Shown: positions 9,901 to 23,439 of the stretch, one piece after another
Numbering within the stretch: the stretch's first letter is position 1
Layout of the letters: every line of letters starts with the position of its first letter
Assembly (NCBI GenBank): GCA_051453625.1
Contig: JBOZIK010000001.1
Location: 146,644,650 to 146,708,649, forward strand
Length of the DNA: 64,000 nucleotides
Direction of reading: 5' to 3'
From: Welwitschia mirabilis
Taxonomy: Eukaryota > Gnetophyta > Gnetopsida > Welwitschiales
Program-made: the position numbers and the translations under genes
The notes under the pieces: model-generated
Databases searched by the model: none
Seen by the model: only the letters and a program-made list of their open reading frames with translations
Told to the model about the DNA's origin: nothing

Positions 9901-12900
9901 TAAAAAAACACAAATAAAACATCTACGTCAAAACTTTTAGTTCAAATCTACTCAATCTTGAAATTCTTAGCATTATACCATCATTTTGTTTCAAGTCGTT
10001 TATCCACTTAAAAAAGTTTGTTTTATTCCAAATCTAAGAATGTATTTTATACATGGATTTTAAAAAAAAAATAGAGAAATTACTCTCTCTCTCTTTTTTT
10101 TTTCTCCTTTAAGCACAATTGAATTTAACTAATGTAATCTAAATATTAGATGCCAATTCTCTAATTGTAATATATATATATATATATAAACATTCCATTA
10201 TTCATGTAGATAATAAAATCAGCCATTCAAATTGGATGGATTTCTATGAGAATTATGATAGAATTCCTTAGATTTCTTTAAATATCTTTTTCTTTTAATT
10301 TGAAATATTTTTATTAGTTTGAATTTCACCTTTTTAATAAACATCTATAATTTGGATATGATATTCCTATATTGGTATCACATCATTGAAATTTTGTTTC
10401 AAAAGCTAATCTATTACCATTATCAACCTTTCCATTTGAAAATTGATCATTCATTATTTATTTCAGTAAATAATTTTGCATGTTAGTTTATTGAAGTTGA
10501 AACAAGAATTTTTTTTTCCCAGAAGCAAGCCCATAGGAAATTGTCATTAAAGAAATCAAAATAAATTTAGCTTGTGAGAAATTGTTGTAACATGTCACAA
10601 GATGATCATGAAGGACTAAAACCCTTTTTAAATTATCACATGAGTCATTTTATGCTTACATGAGCTTACTTGTGATGTAGGCCTAATGATGATCTAGTAC
10701 TACTACTAATGTTGATTCCTATGATCATCGAGATTGCTAATAAAGATTTACATTTGATTAAGGTGAGTTCCAATTGTATCCTATGATGTGAATTTAATGC
10801 ATATAGTATAATTAAACTTTCAATAATGACATATGATCTATAGTACTTGTTTCCAACAACTTTAATTTCAGCCTTTCATGATCAAAACTATTAATTTTTC
10901 ATATACATAGTATTCTAAGCCAAAATGTAATAAGTAAATAAGTTATATGTTTTGAATTAATGTTAAAAAATGATTATTAAAAATACTAGTAGTGCTATAG
11001 CACTATTCGTAGCATTGTTGTGCATCTAACTAATTTAATTCAAAAGATAACTTAATAAAAACATGGAAACCAGGTTTTTTGCAAGTTCTTATCATTTTTA
11101 CTCCCTTTTAACTTTTACAAGGCCTTATAGAAAAAAAATATCTTTAAGAATCATTAATCAATTACTTCTTATTTATTTTATCTCTTTTAGAATCTAAATT
11201 TTACTATTTTTAAACATTTTCAAGCATTGTTGTTGTTTTTATCTTCTTCATCACTATTCACCACTATATCCATAATTATTTTCCACTTACATACCCTCCA
11301 CCAAGGAATATTTCTAAGGGTATTTAAGTCAAGTGTGTTTATTTCTCTTTCCTTCACTTTAGAAGGCTTTTAAGGCAAATTATCACTTCACAAGCATTAA
11401 GATAATTCAAGATTAATAAAGTTATATTCTTCTTGATTTAATAAGTTCTCATTTTTTATCATTTTATTTCCATGTTTTCATGTTTATGCTTAATATTTTC
11501 AACATATTTTAGAACATCCTACTTTTATATCAAGTTGGTGACATTAAAGTAAGAATAGATGTTACATTTTCATATTCTAACATAAAAGTATGATTTATAT
11601 TGTACTATTAAAATATGATTATTTGTATTACTTGTTCACTTCTTCCTATTTTCAACCATCCTTTATTAAAAAAATCTATATTTTATTCCAAAATGCTACT
11701 AAATGGATTTTATATCTTTTCTAATTTTTTATTATGATGATTTTAATACATTTTTAGTATTTCTAGGTTTTGCTCTCCATTATTATTTTTTTAAAATGTT
11801 TATTTTCCTTCTACAAGCCATGCTTTGTCATTTCTATTATAGCCCTATTTAAAGCATGTATTTTAGCCATAACCTCAAAACCCTTTAGTAAAACCTTCTA
11901 AAATATATACCTTGTATGAAATAAATTTTTATTTTATAAATTTATTTCTAAAATAATATTTTCCTAATTATTCACTGTAACTATAGTATTTGTTACTCCT
12001 TTCCAAATTTTTGATACTTAAGACAACACTTGTTCTTGTTATTTTTAAAATATTTACTATTTAGTGCCTTATAAATCAAATTAAAGTATTTTTATGTACA
12101 TTAAAACTTGATGTTATAGTAATTTTTGTGGAATTTCTAATGTCTAATCACATTTTCTAAATTTCTACCACCTCTTCATATTTTAACCTAAAATATGCCT
12201 TTATGTTATTTTTATGTGTTTCATTTAATATGTTTCACCTTGGTTCTATTAAAATATAAATTTTTTTACTTATAAATTATTTAAATGTCATGTGTTACAA
12301 TAAAATATAGTATTTTATAAGTTCAAGGGTGTCAAAATACTTCCTCCTTCTTTGTCTCTCTTACTCACTTTTTCATCTTCTAATTATGGCCTGAGTACAT
12401 GTTTTATTCAAGAAATCATTTTAAACAAAGGTTGATACATATTTTTATGCTTTTAAACCTTTCATATTCATTAATTAATATGACTAAAGTTCATTCTATA
12501 ATTTTACACCCAAAACATTAAACTTCTCTCACATATTTTTCATGAACTACAAGTTAAATTTTATAATAGTGCACTCCCTTTTTAATCTATTTAAGCATAT
12601 GTGACCATGTTAAATAATTTTATTAATGAACACAAGTTATTTTTTAATGTATTAAATCAAAATTAACTTTTAATTTACATTAACTCCTTAACTTATTCTT
12701 AATGAACTCATTATTTCATAAACTAAAAAATGAAATTTGACAATTTTTACTTAATAGTCCACTCTCGTCCAGTGGCATGAATCATCATGTATAAGAACTA
12801 TGATGATTTTAGTAAATATATTTACTATAATCTATGATTCTAAATGGTTTTGTGTATAATTTTTATTTATCTTTTTTTATTCTATATTACTTACTTTTTC

Positions 12901-13340
12901 TTATCACAATTTTTTTTTTTTTGTAATAATAAAGTTGTTTATCATATGAAAGTAACAATGTTGATAAAATAACTTTAATTTTATCACAACTATCTATTTT
13001 CCTTGGTCCAATAGTTGCATACTCATTATTGTTTACAATCATTCAGTATATTTTTAATAAGTTACTTTGATAACAATTACTATATCGCTATGTGTAAGTG
13101 CATGATGTTGAGAGTGCTTTTATGTAACTTTATTGTGTTGAAAATATACCAAACAATATCTTTTAAATAATAAACATATGAATAAATGTATTGTAATTCA
13201 TCATCCTCAAGATTAAAAAGGATTAGTTAGATGCTTCTATATAGAGATGGAGTTAAGAGAATTATTAGAAAAACTAGTATATCTAAATTCAAGCATGGAT
13301 GAAAAAATAAAATATCGTCTTTAAAAGGGATTTTTAAAAC
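9901..13340. other. AT-rich DNA without recognisable genes
   Basis: I find no domain in any frame, only T-rich and A-rich runs, a CT run near 10082-10105 and a TA microsatellite at 10170-10188. Nothing supports a gene or a bounded element. Confidence 0.5.
10170..10188. repeat. (TA)n microsatellite
   Basis: About nine uninterrupted TA units. A similar run occurs at 20621-20639. Confidence 0.9.
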
Positions 13341-13343
13341 AAC

Positions 13344-13830
13344 ATGTTGAAGAACATATATTAATAGGAATTCATATGTGTTTAAAAGGGCCTTTTTTTA
13401 AAGAAAATATTATGAGAATCCTAGCTAGACTTTAAATACTTTATAGGGTTTTTTTTCAAAGAGATGGAGTAAGTAAATACCAATAATGCATGTTGAAGAA
13501 CCTACATTAATAGGAATTCATATGTGTTTAAAAGGGCCNNNNNNNNNNNNNNNNNNNNNNNNNNNNNNNNNNNNNNNNNNNNNNNNNNNNNNNNNNNNNN
13601 NNNNNNNNNNNNNNNNNNNNNNNNNNNNNNNNNNNNNNTTTAAATAATTTATAGGTTTTTTTTTCAAAGAGATTGAGTAAGTAAATACCAATAATGAATG
13701 TTGAAGAACCTACATTAATAGGAATTCATATGTGTTTAAAAGGGCCTTTTTTTAAAGAAAAAAAGAAAACCTTATAATAATCCTAGCTAGATTTTATGTA
13801 CTTTATACTTCATTTCAAGAACACACTAGG
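13344..13830. repeat. 146-bp tandem repeat with gap inside
   Basis: Units start with ATGTTGAAGAAC at 13344, 13490 and 13698. The first two starts are 146 bases apart. Each unit carries AATAGGAATTCATATGTG, then AAAAGGGCC, a T run and ATCCTAGCTAGA. The third start is 208 bases on, a distance that includes the 100-N gap, so the true copy number is unknown. The last unit decays into unique sequence near 13830. Confidence 0.85.
13539..13638. other. Assembly gap, 100 N, within tandem repeat
   Basis: The gap begins right after AAAAGGGCC of one unit and ends within the TTTAAATA portion of a unit. That is the classic position for a collapsed or unresolved tandem array. Confidence 0.95.
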
Positions 13831-16800
13831 ACTTTAAAAATCTTTTCATGGCTTTTGTCATACCAACACAAGAAAAATCACTTTCTTTTAAATTGATGAA
13901 GTAACTATGTAAGTATATGATCTTTTAATTAATGAAAACTCATGTGAAAGACATTTTCTTTTCAAATGATTTCAAATAGTAGCATTAATTAATATGAGAA
14001 ATCATTCTCTATATAAATAGTTCAAAAATTAAGGTTAGCTAAATGGAATAATTCCTTTAGATTAGAAAAATAGAAATATCTTAATACTTAAGAAAACATT
14101 CTTAAGATCTTACAACCTTTGTTCTGAGAAATAACTACGAATAAATAGCCTCTCTTTGTGACAAGATTAGTTAAATTATAGGTTCAAAGATTGATGATGG
14201 AGTCATATGGCCTAAAATGGACTAAACAGTAACTAAATAATTTATTAACAAATATGTAAATAACAACACTTATATTTAAGCTACCTTTATGATTCTAGAG
14301 TATAATAGTAAGTCTTTCTTTGAGAATAGAACTATAGAAAAATTCTTTAACCAAGGATCTCAGAGAAGAAAAAGAAATGGAGTTTAACTTGAGTGCCTTT
14401 CACCTAGAAATTAGTCATCTTAACACTAATCTACATAGGTAGAAGGACCTTTGTACTAAAATATTTATAGAATTTTCAAAAGTACATATCATAGTTAGTT
14501 ATGTAGATTAATAAAAAATGTCCAATCTAGTTATATTTACAAAAAAACCATTAATGATGAAAGAGAAAATGTCAAAAGCAAGAGGAATGATCTACTTATT
14601 TACTTTATAGAAGTGGTGCTTAGTAACATGTAGGGAGTAACTCAAGATTTTGGAGCATACTAGTAAATATTATAACTTTACAGTATTAAGAGATAAAGAA
14701 AATGAGACACTTGAAAGATAAAACTATAACTAATTAAAAAATTTACTATTCTTGAAAACCAAATGGCCTATAGAATTTATTATAGAATCAAGAGATAAAA
14801 TGATGAATATGATTGAATGAAATTCATATTAAAGAACTTAAAAATCAAGATAATATTTAAGAGGCATTTGGAGAAGATAATTATCATAAATATGAGATGA
14901 AGGACGTAGTCACTCATTAAACCCATCTTAAGCTTCCTAAAGATAATTCCCAAGAGGAATTCATGAAGAAGATTATTATGATTAAAGCTTTAGACATCTA
15001 ATCCATTAATCTTAATGTAAAGAAAAGCATGTTAAAGCTAATAAATAACAACTAAATTAGAAAACCCTTAATATGAATTAAATATAATAGGAGTTAAGGT
15101 TGTTAAGATATAAAGTTTCATATCAATATTCAATATATTTAGCTCTTTAGCTAAGGATTGGATATATAGTTAGTCATTTATGTTAGATAGATTAAATTTT
15201 GTTATAGTTGCAATGTTATACATATCAGGAATTTAAATCAAAATTTTGTAACTTTTATATTCTTTCATAAAAGGACCTACCTAAGTTTACTCATTAGGAA
15301 ATAATAAATCATGACATACTTGCATCATTAACTTTAAAATAATCTTATTTTCTTAATTAGACATCAACATTATAAAATTTTCAAATTAATTTTAAATTAT
15401 ACTTTTAAGGGTATTTTGTATGTCAAAGACATCATTAAATATAAAAATATAAGATATAGTACAAAAATAAAATTGTGTTAAGTAATACCCTACTATTAGA
15501 AAAACATAAAAACATCAAATGATCTCTAAGCATAATTCATAATAATAAACTAACATAGTTTTAAAGAGAAAAAATCCTACACAGGCTAGATAAAATAAAA
15601 TTCAAATTTTCATTATCACTCAAAGGAATAAATATTGAATCATTTTATCTACCACTTTTGGATCCTAGTTGATAGTTAGATCTAAGCTAGGATGCAAGAA
15701 GACTTGCTTAGTGGAGATCCCTTTGGGAAGATGATAGACACTAAATAAAATCTATTAGATAAATGCTCAAGAATCTACATGATGTTATTAAACTTAAGAT
15801 GAGATGAGTCTTTTCTACTTGAATTTAGATTTTGAAATGTGGCATGCTATAGAAAGTTTACTTTTATTTGAAAATCTAGAAAAGAATAAAATTTTCTGTC
15901 TTGAAAAAGAACTTTGTAAGGAAATTTTCATAGATAATATAAAATCAAATTTTATATTTAATGCTAAAGGAACAGATTCTCCTTTGATAGCATAGGAACA
16001 TCTCCAAAAATTATAAATTTTGCATTCATTTAAAAGGGATTTTCCCATTGTAAATTTTATTAGATAATTCATAGCTTTTATTACTAATAATTCTATCCTC
16101 TAAAAGAGTAAATAACTAAATATGAAATATCTTAATGTTATGTACAGAATCATAGAGTAATTTAAATAAGTTCTTTAAGAAATAAGTCCATTAAAAACTA
16201 TGTAGGATATAAGTACCAAGATGTTTGCATCTAATGAACTATAAATTTAAGGTTTGAAGGTCCTTTTGAGATGTTTTCAATTGGAATTCACTAAGGTAAA
16301 ATCCTTGAAGTTAAAAACTAAGACTCTTTAGTGAATTATGATTAATGGAAATATGAATCACTATTCATGCTGATCAAATACTTTTGAAGACAGGAACACC
16401 TCTTGATACAACTAAGTAAGGTTACATAATACAATTTAGAGGATCACTTCCATTCTAGATTTTCCTCTTCTTAGGTTTAAACTTTATAGTCTACTACATA
16501 TTGAATTATAAATAATACTATGCTATAGCAAACAATTTATGATCCATTAAGTACATAAAGGTTGTGCTTACTAGCGACTAACAATGAGTTATAATCCTTC
16601 TTTTTCATTTAGAAGGAAATATATTTTATAAATAACTTTGCTAAAACCTTTGTTTACTATTTAAAATTAACTACATAAATCTAATTAATAGATATTTAAT
16701 ATTTTTTTAATGATTTGAGATATGTGTTCAATAAGATGTATAAAAAAATAAGTACTTAAAATAATAGACTTGAATATGAGTAATTTTCCTACATAATATA

Positions 16801-16849
16801 GTTCCTTCACTTTTCATTTATTGATTTTTATTTTGACTTTCTTAAGAGT
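13831..16849. other. AT-rich DNA without recognisable genes
   Basis: Short open frames occur on both strands around 15804-16072. They overlap each other in antisense and give no domain. No LTR, primer site or tandem array was found. Confidence 0.5.
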
Positions 16850-18400
16850 ATTAACCTACCTTGTTTTGATGTGTCAGACTTTTCAAATATAGTATTGAAT
16901 GTGTATATGGCTTAAAGAAAATGGAAGATCATTTAAGTTGATTAAAGACATGCACCAAGATGGGAGATGTCTATAACATATAATGATGTTAGACTATGAA
17001 GATATCTATATAGGTTGAAGAAATATTAGTAGATTTTTAGAAATTTTATAAGGCATCTAAGTAGAGAAGAACACATCCCTCTAAAACTAAAGCAATGAGA
17101 GGGATCTAGTATAGATTAAAGATGTCTACACATATTAAAGATGTCTACTAGATTCAAGGTATCTTCAAAAAATTAAATAAATAACATTAAACTAAATATT
17201 TCTATATTTTGAGAAAACATCTACACCACTTAAAGACATCTATAATTTTTGAAGAAGTTTATAATGCATTATGTTAGGAAACTGTAATAGCCATTGCAAG
17301 AACCAAACCTAGTGGTTTACATAATTCCTAAGCCGTTTACATATTGAATTTAACCATTTTAAACACTTCCCAAGCCATTTACAAGTCATTCTTAAAGGAA
17401 ATCCTAAAAGAAAAGTTAAATAAAAAGGAAAATTAAAATTCCATAATAGTAAATGAATAGAAAATACACAGAAATGAAAAGAATAGAAATAACAAGAAAT
17501 CATGAATAGATGTTGTGAGAAATGATGAGGTACAACAATTCATTCAATATCGTATAGAGCTTTTGAATAGTCTTTAGGACAAAATTAATGAATCTCTTTA
17601 GTGAAAGGATTGATTTCATACTTTAAATACAATATTAGATCTAAAGAAGTTATTGCAGCTAGGCCGTGGCATATAGAATTTATAAGAAAATTAAAGGCTT
17701 TATTATCCTTCATAGTAAAATCATACTACTATTATGTTATGAAGAGAATATTCAATCTATAATATTTTCAGGTTGTTGCTTTTTATTTTACGTAAGGTCT
17801 TTTTTTTATAGAATTATCTTTCAGTTTAATATCCTAGCTTGTAATATCTAAAACTTATTGTCATGCAGAGATGAAAATCTATTTTTTTAGAGTCTATACT
17901 AGTTCCACATTTTTATTGTAATTCCATATTTTCAATAAGGGAATTCATATTATTGAGTCTACTTAGGATTTTAAAGCTATAATTATGACTTATGTGATAC
18001 TATAGTATGCTCTTGAGAAAGATAGTTTTATTGTGAGGTTACTAGTAATCTTAAAACCATAGTAAGTAAACCTTAAGTAGTTGCATTGGTTACCTTGTAA
18101 AGGGTAATTCTATTATATTATGATTTATAAGGTTATTATGAGCTTGAAACCATAGTAAATTCTAAGGGGTTGAGTTGGATATCTTGCAATAAGTAAATCA
18201 TTATAATAAAATTCTTACATGATTAGTGTGACCTTAAACGATGCATTTTTAGAAAGAAACACAATCTACAAGTGTGTAGGACTCAATCGTTGGTATGTAA
18301 ACTACTTAGGTTATAAAACCATATTATTTTAGTAATAGTTTTAATTTTTTAAATTTTAATTTCTTGTAAATAGTAAATTTCTCATTATTGAATCTTATTA
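16850..18400 (+). repeat. Probable 5' LTR of the Sirevirus-like element
   Basis: This noncoding stretch lies directly upstream of the copia gag. Between 16965 and 17244 it holds at least five copies of a short word, AGATGTCTA or AGACATCTA. The same word recurs in 29737-30120, which lies just after a Sirevirus-type polypurine tract. Long LTRs rich in short palindromic words are typical of Sireviruses. Neither LTR border is clear and I could not find a primer site before the gag at 18467. Confidence 0.4.
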
Positions 18401-18466
18401 TTAAACTTTTTAAAGTAACTCATTCATTCCTTTCCTTTGAGTTCCATGAGACATAAGTGTATTAAA

Positions 18467-19640
18467 ATGGATACTCACAAAAAGAAGGAAAAAAACTAAA
18501 GTGAGCTACAATGAAGGGGTTCTTAACTAGTAGACCTCTATTCTTTAATGGAAGTAACTATGCCTATTGAAAAATGAGGATGTAAGTCTACTTACAATAT
18601 CTTAAGTTTGAAGTGTAGCAGATCATAGAATATGAATAGATAATACAAATTGACATAACCACAACTATAGTTATATGCATGAGAAAAATAAAGGATAGAA
18701 AGACTTAGTGTAATGCAAAGATAAAAATGAACATGTTTGATGGTAATTCTAAATTTAATAAATTAGTAAGATATAATTATGTAAAGAAAATTTGGGATAT
18801 TATAAAAGGTACCTATAAAGGAACATCAGTAATTAAGCAATTCAATTTATTAGTGCTAATAAACTAGTTTGAGAATCTTTAAATGAATAAGGGTAAGAGA
18901 ATACATGAACACCTCATTAGAGTAAGAAATATTGTGAATGACATTCATGGAATTGATGGAGATGTACCTGAAGAGAAGATTATCTAAAATTTATTAGATC
19001 ACTTACACTATTTTATAAATTTAAAACCATAATTATGGAGGAATCAAGGAATTTTTTGAAGTTCAAGCTGTTGTAGAGTTCTTTAATAACTTGTGAAATA
19101 ACCTCAATAAGATATGGCATCATTAGAGAAAATCTCATAGTTCTTAAAGTAAAGGACATTTTAAGACACCACAACAAAGAAAATACTACATCCACTTCAG
19201 ATATTAAGTTAGATGATAAGAAGGAAGAGGACAATTTTATGTTAACCTATTGAAAAAAAAGACATTTACCCTCTAATGAAAATAGAATAATAAAAGATAA
19301 ATTAGTTTATTCAAGCCCATAAGGTAAAGGTAATGATAAGGTTAAGAACATATAGGTTTATATAAATGATTTCTATAAGATAGAATATTGTAATTTTTGA
19401 GGTAGAGGGAACCTCATATTAGAATTTTCAAGTACTAACAAGATACAAGGAAAGATGCCGAAGAAATACTACATGAGAAACAAGACCTTTTACTTGAGTT
19501 GAAATAATCACAAAGAGGTTACATAGGAAGAAGTTTGGATGATGAAAGAAGCACCCATCCGTCATTCATGACATTCACGCATGATATTAAATACTTAGAC
19601 TTTTAGACTTCTAATGACCTTGATGATCTAAGTGATGAAT
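18467..19640 (+). pseudogene. Decayed copia gag (Sirevirus-like)
   Basis: From an ATG at 18467 the broken frames show LFFNGSNYAY (about 18537-18566) and then YLQYLKFEV. Further on come MNKGKRIHEHLIRVRNIV near 18885-18930 and a relic of the zinc-knuckle region near 19385. These match the order of a UBN2-type copia gag: a P-L-F-x-G-x-N-Y-x-W start, an IHE helix and a nucleic-acid-binding knuckle. Tryptophan codons are often TGA or TAG, as expected from C-to-T decay. Stops and frameshifts occur every few dozen codons, so no protein can be made. Assignment to the gag of the pol that follows rests on order and strand. Confidence 0.68.
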
Positions 19641-19682
19641 AAGGTAAACTCACTCTCCAAGAAAGGTATGAATTACTTTTAG

Positions 19683-19760
19683 AATAATTTATTAATATTT
19701 AAATATTATGTGCCAAATTATAATAATTTATTAATATTCAAATATTATGTGCTAAATTAA
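19683..19760 (+). repeat. Two-copy 39-bp tandem duplication in gag
   Basis: Two 39-bp units (19683-19721 and 19722-19760), each with AATAATTTATTAATATT and then ATTATGTG, differ at only a few bases. The local identity exceeds that of the surrounding element relics, so the duplication is probably later than most of the decay. Confidence 0.8.
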
Positions 19761-20289
19761 AAACATTATTTACAATAATGAGTTATTTTATGAATAAAAA
19801 GGGGTTCTTTTTATAAACTAATAAGTTAAAATTGAGGCCAAGATTGGTAAACTAATATTGAATTAGATAAAGTAAAATAAAAATTATAAGATTCTAGATT
19901 CATCACTAAAAGATTCACCCAAGAAAAAAAATGCTAATTATCATGCTTAATGAAGGTAGAAGGCCCAATGATAGAAGTGTTCTAAGAAAGAATAATCCTT
20001 TAGTAAGCTAAATTCAAAAGTATTTTTAGACCCTTAACATATGTCATAATAATAAAATAGGTTATGAACATTCTACTGCATATGAACAATATTACCTATT
20101 TTCATTATAATAGACATAGAAATTAAAAAAATGTTTGCACATTACCTTTAGAAAAATTTATCATACTCATTAGGGCATAAAGCTAAAGAGATGGGTAAAG
20201 AAGTATTTACAAGAAAAAATTAAGAAAAGTAGGTGATAAAGCATAATAATAATACTCTCATTAATCAAAGAGAATCCTAAGCTATAAAG

Positions 20290-21260
20290 AAGATCATCTA
20301 ATACATGGATAGTGGCCGCTATAGATATATAATAGGTGATAAATCACTATTCAACAATTTGGTTGAGCATGATCATGGAATAGCATCATTTGAGGATCAC
20401 ACTAAAGCATTAATTAGAGGTATAGGCATAATTAGAGGTGGTAATTAACCTCCCAAATGTAAATAACATTTTCTATGTAACTAGTTTACAACATAATCAG
20501 CTAATTGTGAGTCAATTATTTGATTGTAATTTTGATGTAATATTTTTCAAAGACAGATATATTGTAAAAGATCATAATTCTAATAAAATATTATTTATGA
20601 ACAAACAAAGGAAAAAAATCATATATATATATATATATAAAATACTAACAAAAATCTAGAGTGTCTAATTAGTACTACAAGTGATGTTAAGACTTAACAT
20701 AGGAAACTTAGTCATGTAAATATGGAATTAATGCAAACTTATTTACCAAATAACCAATTAGAGGAATTCCTAAATTTAAAATATTTAATCACCACATTTG
20801 TGATTCTTGCTAAAAGAAAAACAAGACAAGGGATTTGATAGATTTGATAAGTAAACTTTAATTTCTACGTCTCATTCATTAGAATTATTAAATCTTAATT
20901 TGGTAGAAATTTCATACATTAAAGTTTTGGGGGAAAAAAAGAATATTATCTATCTAGTATTGATGATTTTTATAGATTCGTATGGGTAGACTTCTTTATA
21001 TAAAAGGATGAGGAATTAACAGTTTTATTAACTTATGTACTAGATTGAAGAACAAAAAGGAATATAACATCCACTAGAAGTAATAATAATGAAGAATTTA
21101 AGAATGCATATTTAAAGAATTTTATAAGCAATATGGAATTTATCATTATTTTTCTAAATCAAGAATATATAACAAAATGGAGTAGGAAAGCGAAAAAAAT
21201 AAATACTTAAATGAAATAGTAAGAACTATGATGCCTAATCAAAAGATAGCATACCACTTG
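20290..21260 (+). pseudogene. Decayed copia protease and integrase
   Basis: Protease: YMDSG at 20302-20316 replaces the usual WYLDSG and is followed by GDKSLFNNL. An open stretch at 20438-20659 covers the pre-integrase region (NIFYVTSLQHNQLIVSQL). Integrase: HVNM near 20712, then the CDSC pair of the zinc site at 20799-20810, with the next codon TAA where Gln is usual. The catalytic-core segment SIDDFYRFVWVDFF begins at 20956. A broken EFKNAYLKNF follows, and the region usually reading QNGVVERKN is unrecognisable near 21180. The domain order PR-IN before RT is that of Ty1/copia. The gene is non-functional. Confidence 0.75.
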
Positions 21261-21779
21261 TAGGTAGAAGTAGTAATACTACATGTTACATCTTGAATCA
21301 GTTATTGATAAGATCCTCTAAATAAATAACTCCATACAAGATAGGGCATAGTAGAAAAACTTCCTTACATTATTTTCATGTCTTGGATTCAAATGATTTA
21401 TTTTAAATAAAAATGACTAATTAAGAAAACTTAATGCTAAAGTTAATAAAGATATATTTCTTTATTATTCCATGGTTAGAATAGCATAAAGAGTATTTAA
21501 TAAATGTACTCTAACTATAGCAGAAATCCAATATAAGAGTAAATAGCATTGACTTGAAAATATCTTAATACATATAGGAGGATGGAAAGGAAGACGCTGA
21601 AAGAAAGAAAATCAGTTCAAAGAAATAGCTTGAATTAAACAAGAATACAAAGAATAATGGTGAACAAATTTTACAAAGATATTAGAAGAAAAGATGGATA
21701 CAAATATTACATTCTTTAAGAAACATTATTATAATCTCATACAATGAAGTGAAGACTAGGAAATTAGTGAAAGAACTTT

Positions 21780-22905
21780 ATGGACATGTAGCATACATTT
21801 TTCAAATAGGATCTAGAACTTTTACAGAAGCTAATGGTGAAGAAATCTAGATGTTAAACATGAAAGAAGGACTATACTAGTTTTAGAGATGTAATGTTAA
21901 AAATTTAACACATAGACTTTCAAATACTTCCATAGGAATAATACTGGTGTTTAAAAAAGACAGATGAAAATTTAAAAAGTAGTTAGAAACAATGCACAAC
22001 TTGTTAAAAAAGGATATCACTAATAGAAAGGGATTGATTTTGAAGAAAAGTTTACTCCCATAGCCAAAATGGAATTGATTAGACTAATAATGGCATTTTC
22101 TTACTATAAAGAATTCACTTTATACTAATTAAACATTCATAGTTATTTTTTGAATGGAGTTATCTACAAAGAGGTATACATTAAATAACATAAAGGTTTT
22201 ATTAACTCACATAAAATTGACCATGTTTACAAGTTGAATAAAAAAGCATATAGATTGAAGCAATCACCTATAGCATGATATAATGTCTTTAAAACATATT
22301 ATTAATAATGGATTTAAAATATCTACATCAAATGTGATATTACTTGTAAAGGCTAATGATTTTATAGTTATCCAAGTTTACATAGATGATATTATTTTTG
22401 ATACCACTAACAAGTCTTTATAAAAGAACTATTCTAAGGTAATGAAGAGTTTGAAATGAGTATGATAAGTGAAATGAACAACTTTCTTAAATTACAGATA
22501 TTATAACACAAGAAAGATATATTTATTTCTTAATGAAAATACATTAAAAATTTATTAGCTAAATATATGTTATAGGATGCAAATCCTAAAGGAAGAAATA
22601 TGTGCTTAACCATAAAGTTAAATAAGGATAAACTTGGTAAGAGAGTAGATTGAAAAACTTACAAAGGTATTCTTATAAGTTTATTATATCTTATAGGCTT
22701 TAAATCATACATAACACTTAATGTTAGCATTTGTGCTTAATATCAAATCTAAAGGAATCTTACTTAAAGTCTATTAAATGCATTTTTCATTGGTTAAGAG
22801 GTACTATTAACTAAGGTCCTTAGTACCTCAAAAAATTCTACTCTGATCTTGTTAGTTATTATAATGTAGATTGAGAAAGATGCAAACATGATTAAATAAA
22901 TACAA
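21780..22905 (+). pseudogene. Decayed copia RT and partial RNase H (Sirevirus-like)
   Basis: The fragments keep the copia order. FEEKFTPIAKMELIRL lies near 22040-22090, and FLNGVIYKEVYI near 22150-22185. HVYKLNKKAYRLKQSPIA follows near 22225-22275. The catalytic YIDDIIF is intact at about 22377-22398. IQVYIDDIIFDTTNKSL and the later EMS-x-M-x-E block are typical of the SIRE/Maximus branch. RNase H begins with NLLAKYML and LRGTIN, then stops matching at about 22905. There the minus-strand copia begins, so the 3' part was probably cut off by that insertion. Confidence 0.78.
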
Positions 22906-23104
22906 GAAGTTGATTTTTTTGAAAAATAAAAGAGCAAGAGAGATGAACAATATTTTATCAAATTAAAAATTTTATTCTCTAAAATGTTTTTCATCATTAT
23001 TTTATTAAAGAGCTTACTTGTAAAGGCAAGCATACCACTAGGGTTTTACTAGGATTTTCAGGTATTCCTAGGTATGGGATCATGGTGTGCATATGAACCT
23101 TAGT
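22850..23104 (-). repeat. Possible 3' LTR of the minus-strand copia
   Basis: On the minus strand GAGGGGGAA (about 23107-23117) looks like a polypurine tract. The sequence after it ends in a C/T-rich run (TCATCTCTCTTGCTC, 22936-22950), as in the transcribed part of copia LTRs. Both borders are uncertain and I found no clear partner LTR at the other end, which falls in or beyond the gap at 28215. Confidence 0.38.
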
Positions 23105-23439
23105 AATTCCCCCTCAACATGAGAATACACTCTCTTTGAAGAAAAAATTAAAGTTCCCAGAGCAAAACCTTGGAAATGTACCCTACTATAAAACCTCTAG
23201 AAAGGAATTACTATGAGGGAACTACTTCATTAAAGAAGTAGTTAACTTACCACTACTCATCCCATATTAGATTAGCTTATTATGTGTATTTCACATTTCA
23301 TAATACTAGACTAAAACATGTACTACACATTCCATAGTACTAGGCCATAATTATACTATACATCCTATAGGACTAGGATTAAGATTAACTTCAATTAGAG
23401 ACTTAAAAGTCAAATAAAGCTCCTAATGTATAAGAATGA

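Noticed and set aside
13344-13830. CRISPR-like array
   Set aside because: Units are 146 bases and contiguous without unique spacers, and the sequence is from a plant nuclear genome. It is a tandem repeat.
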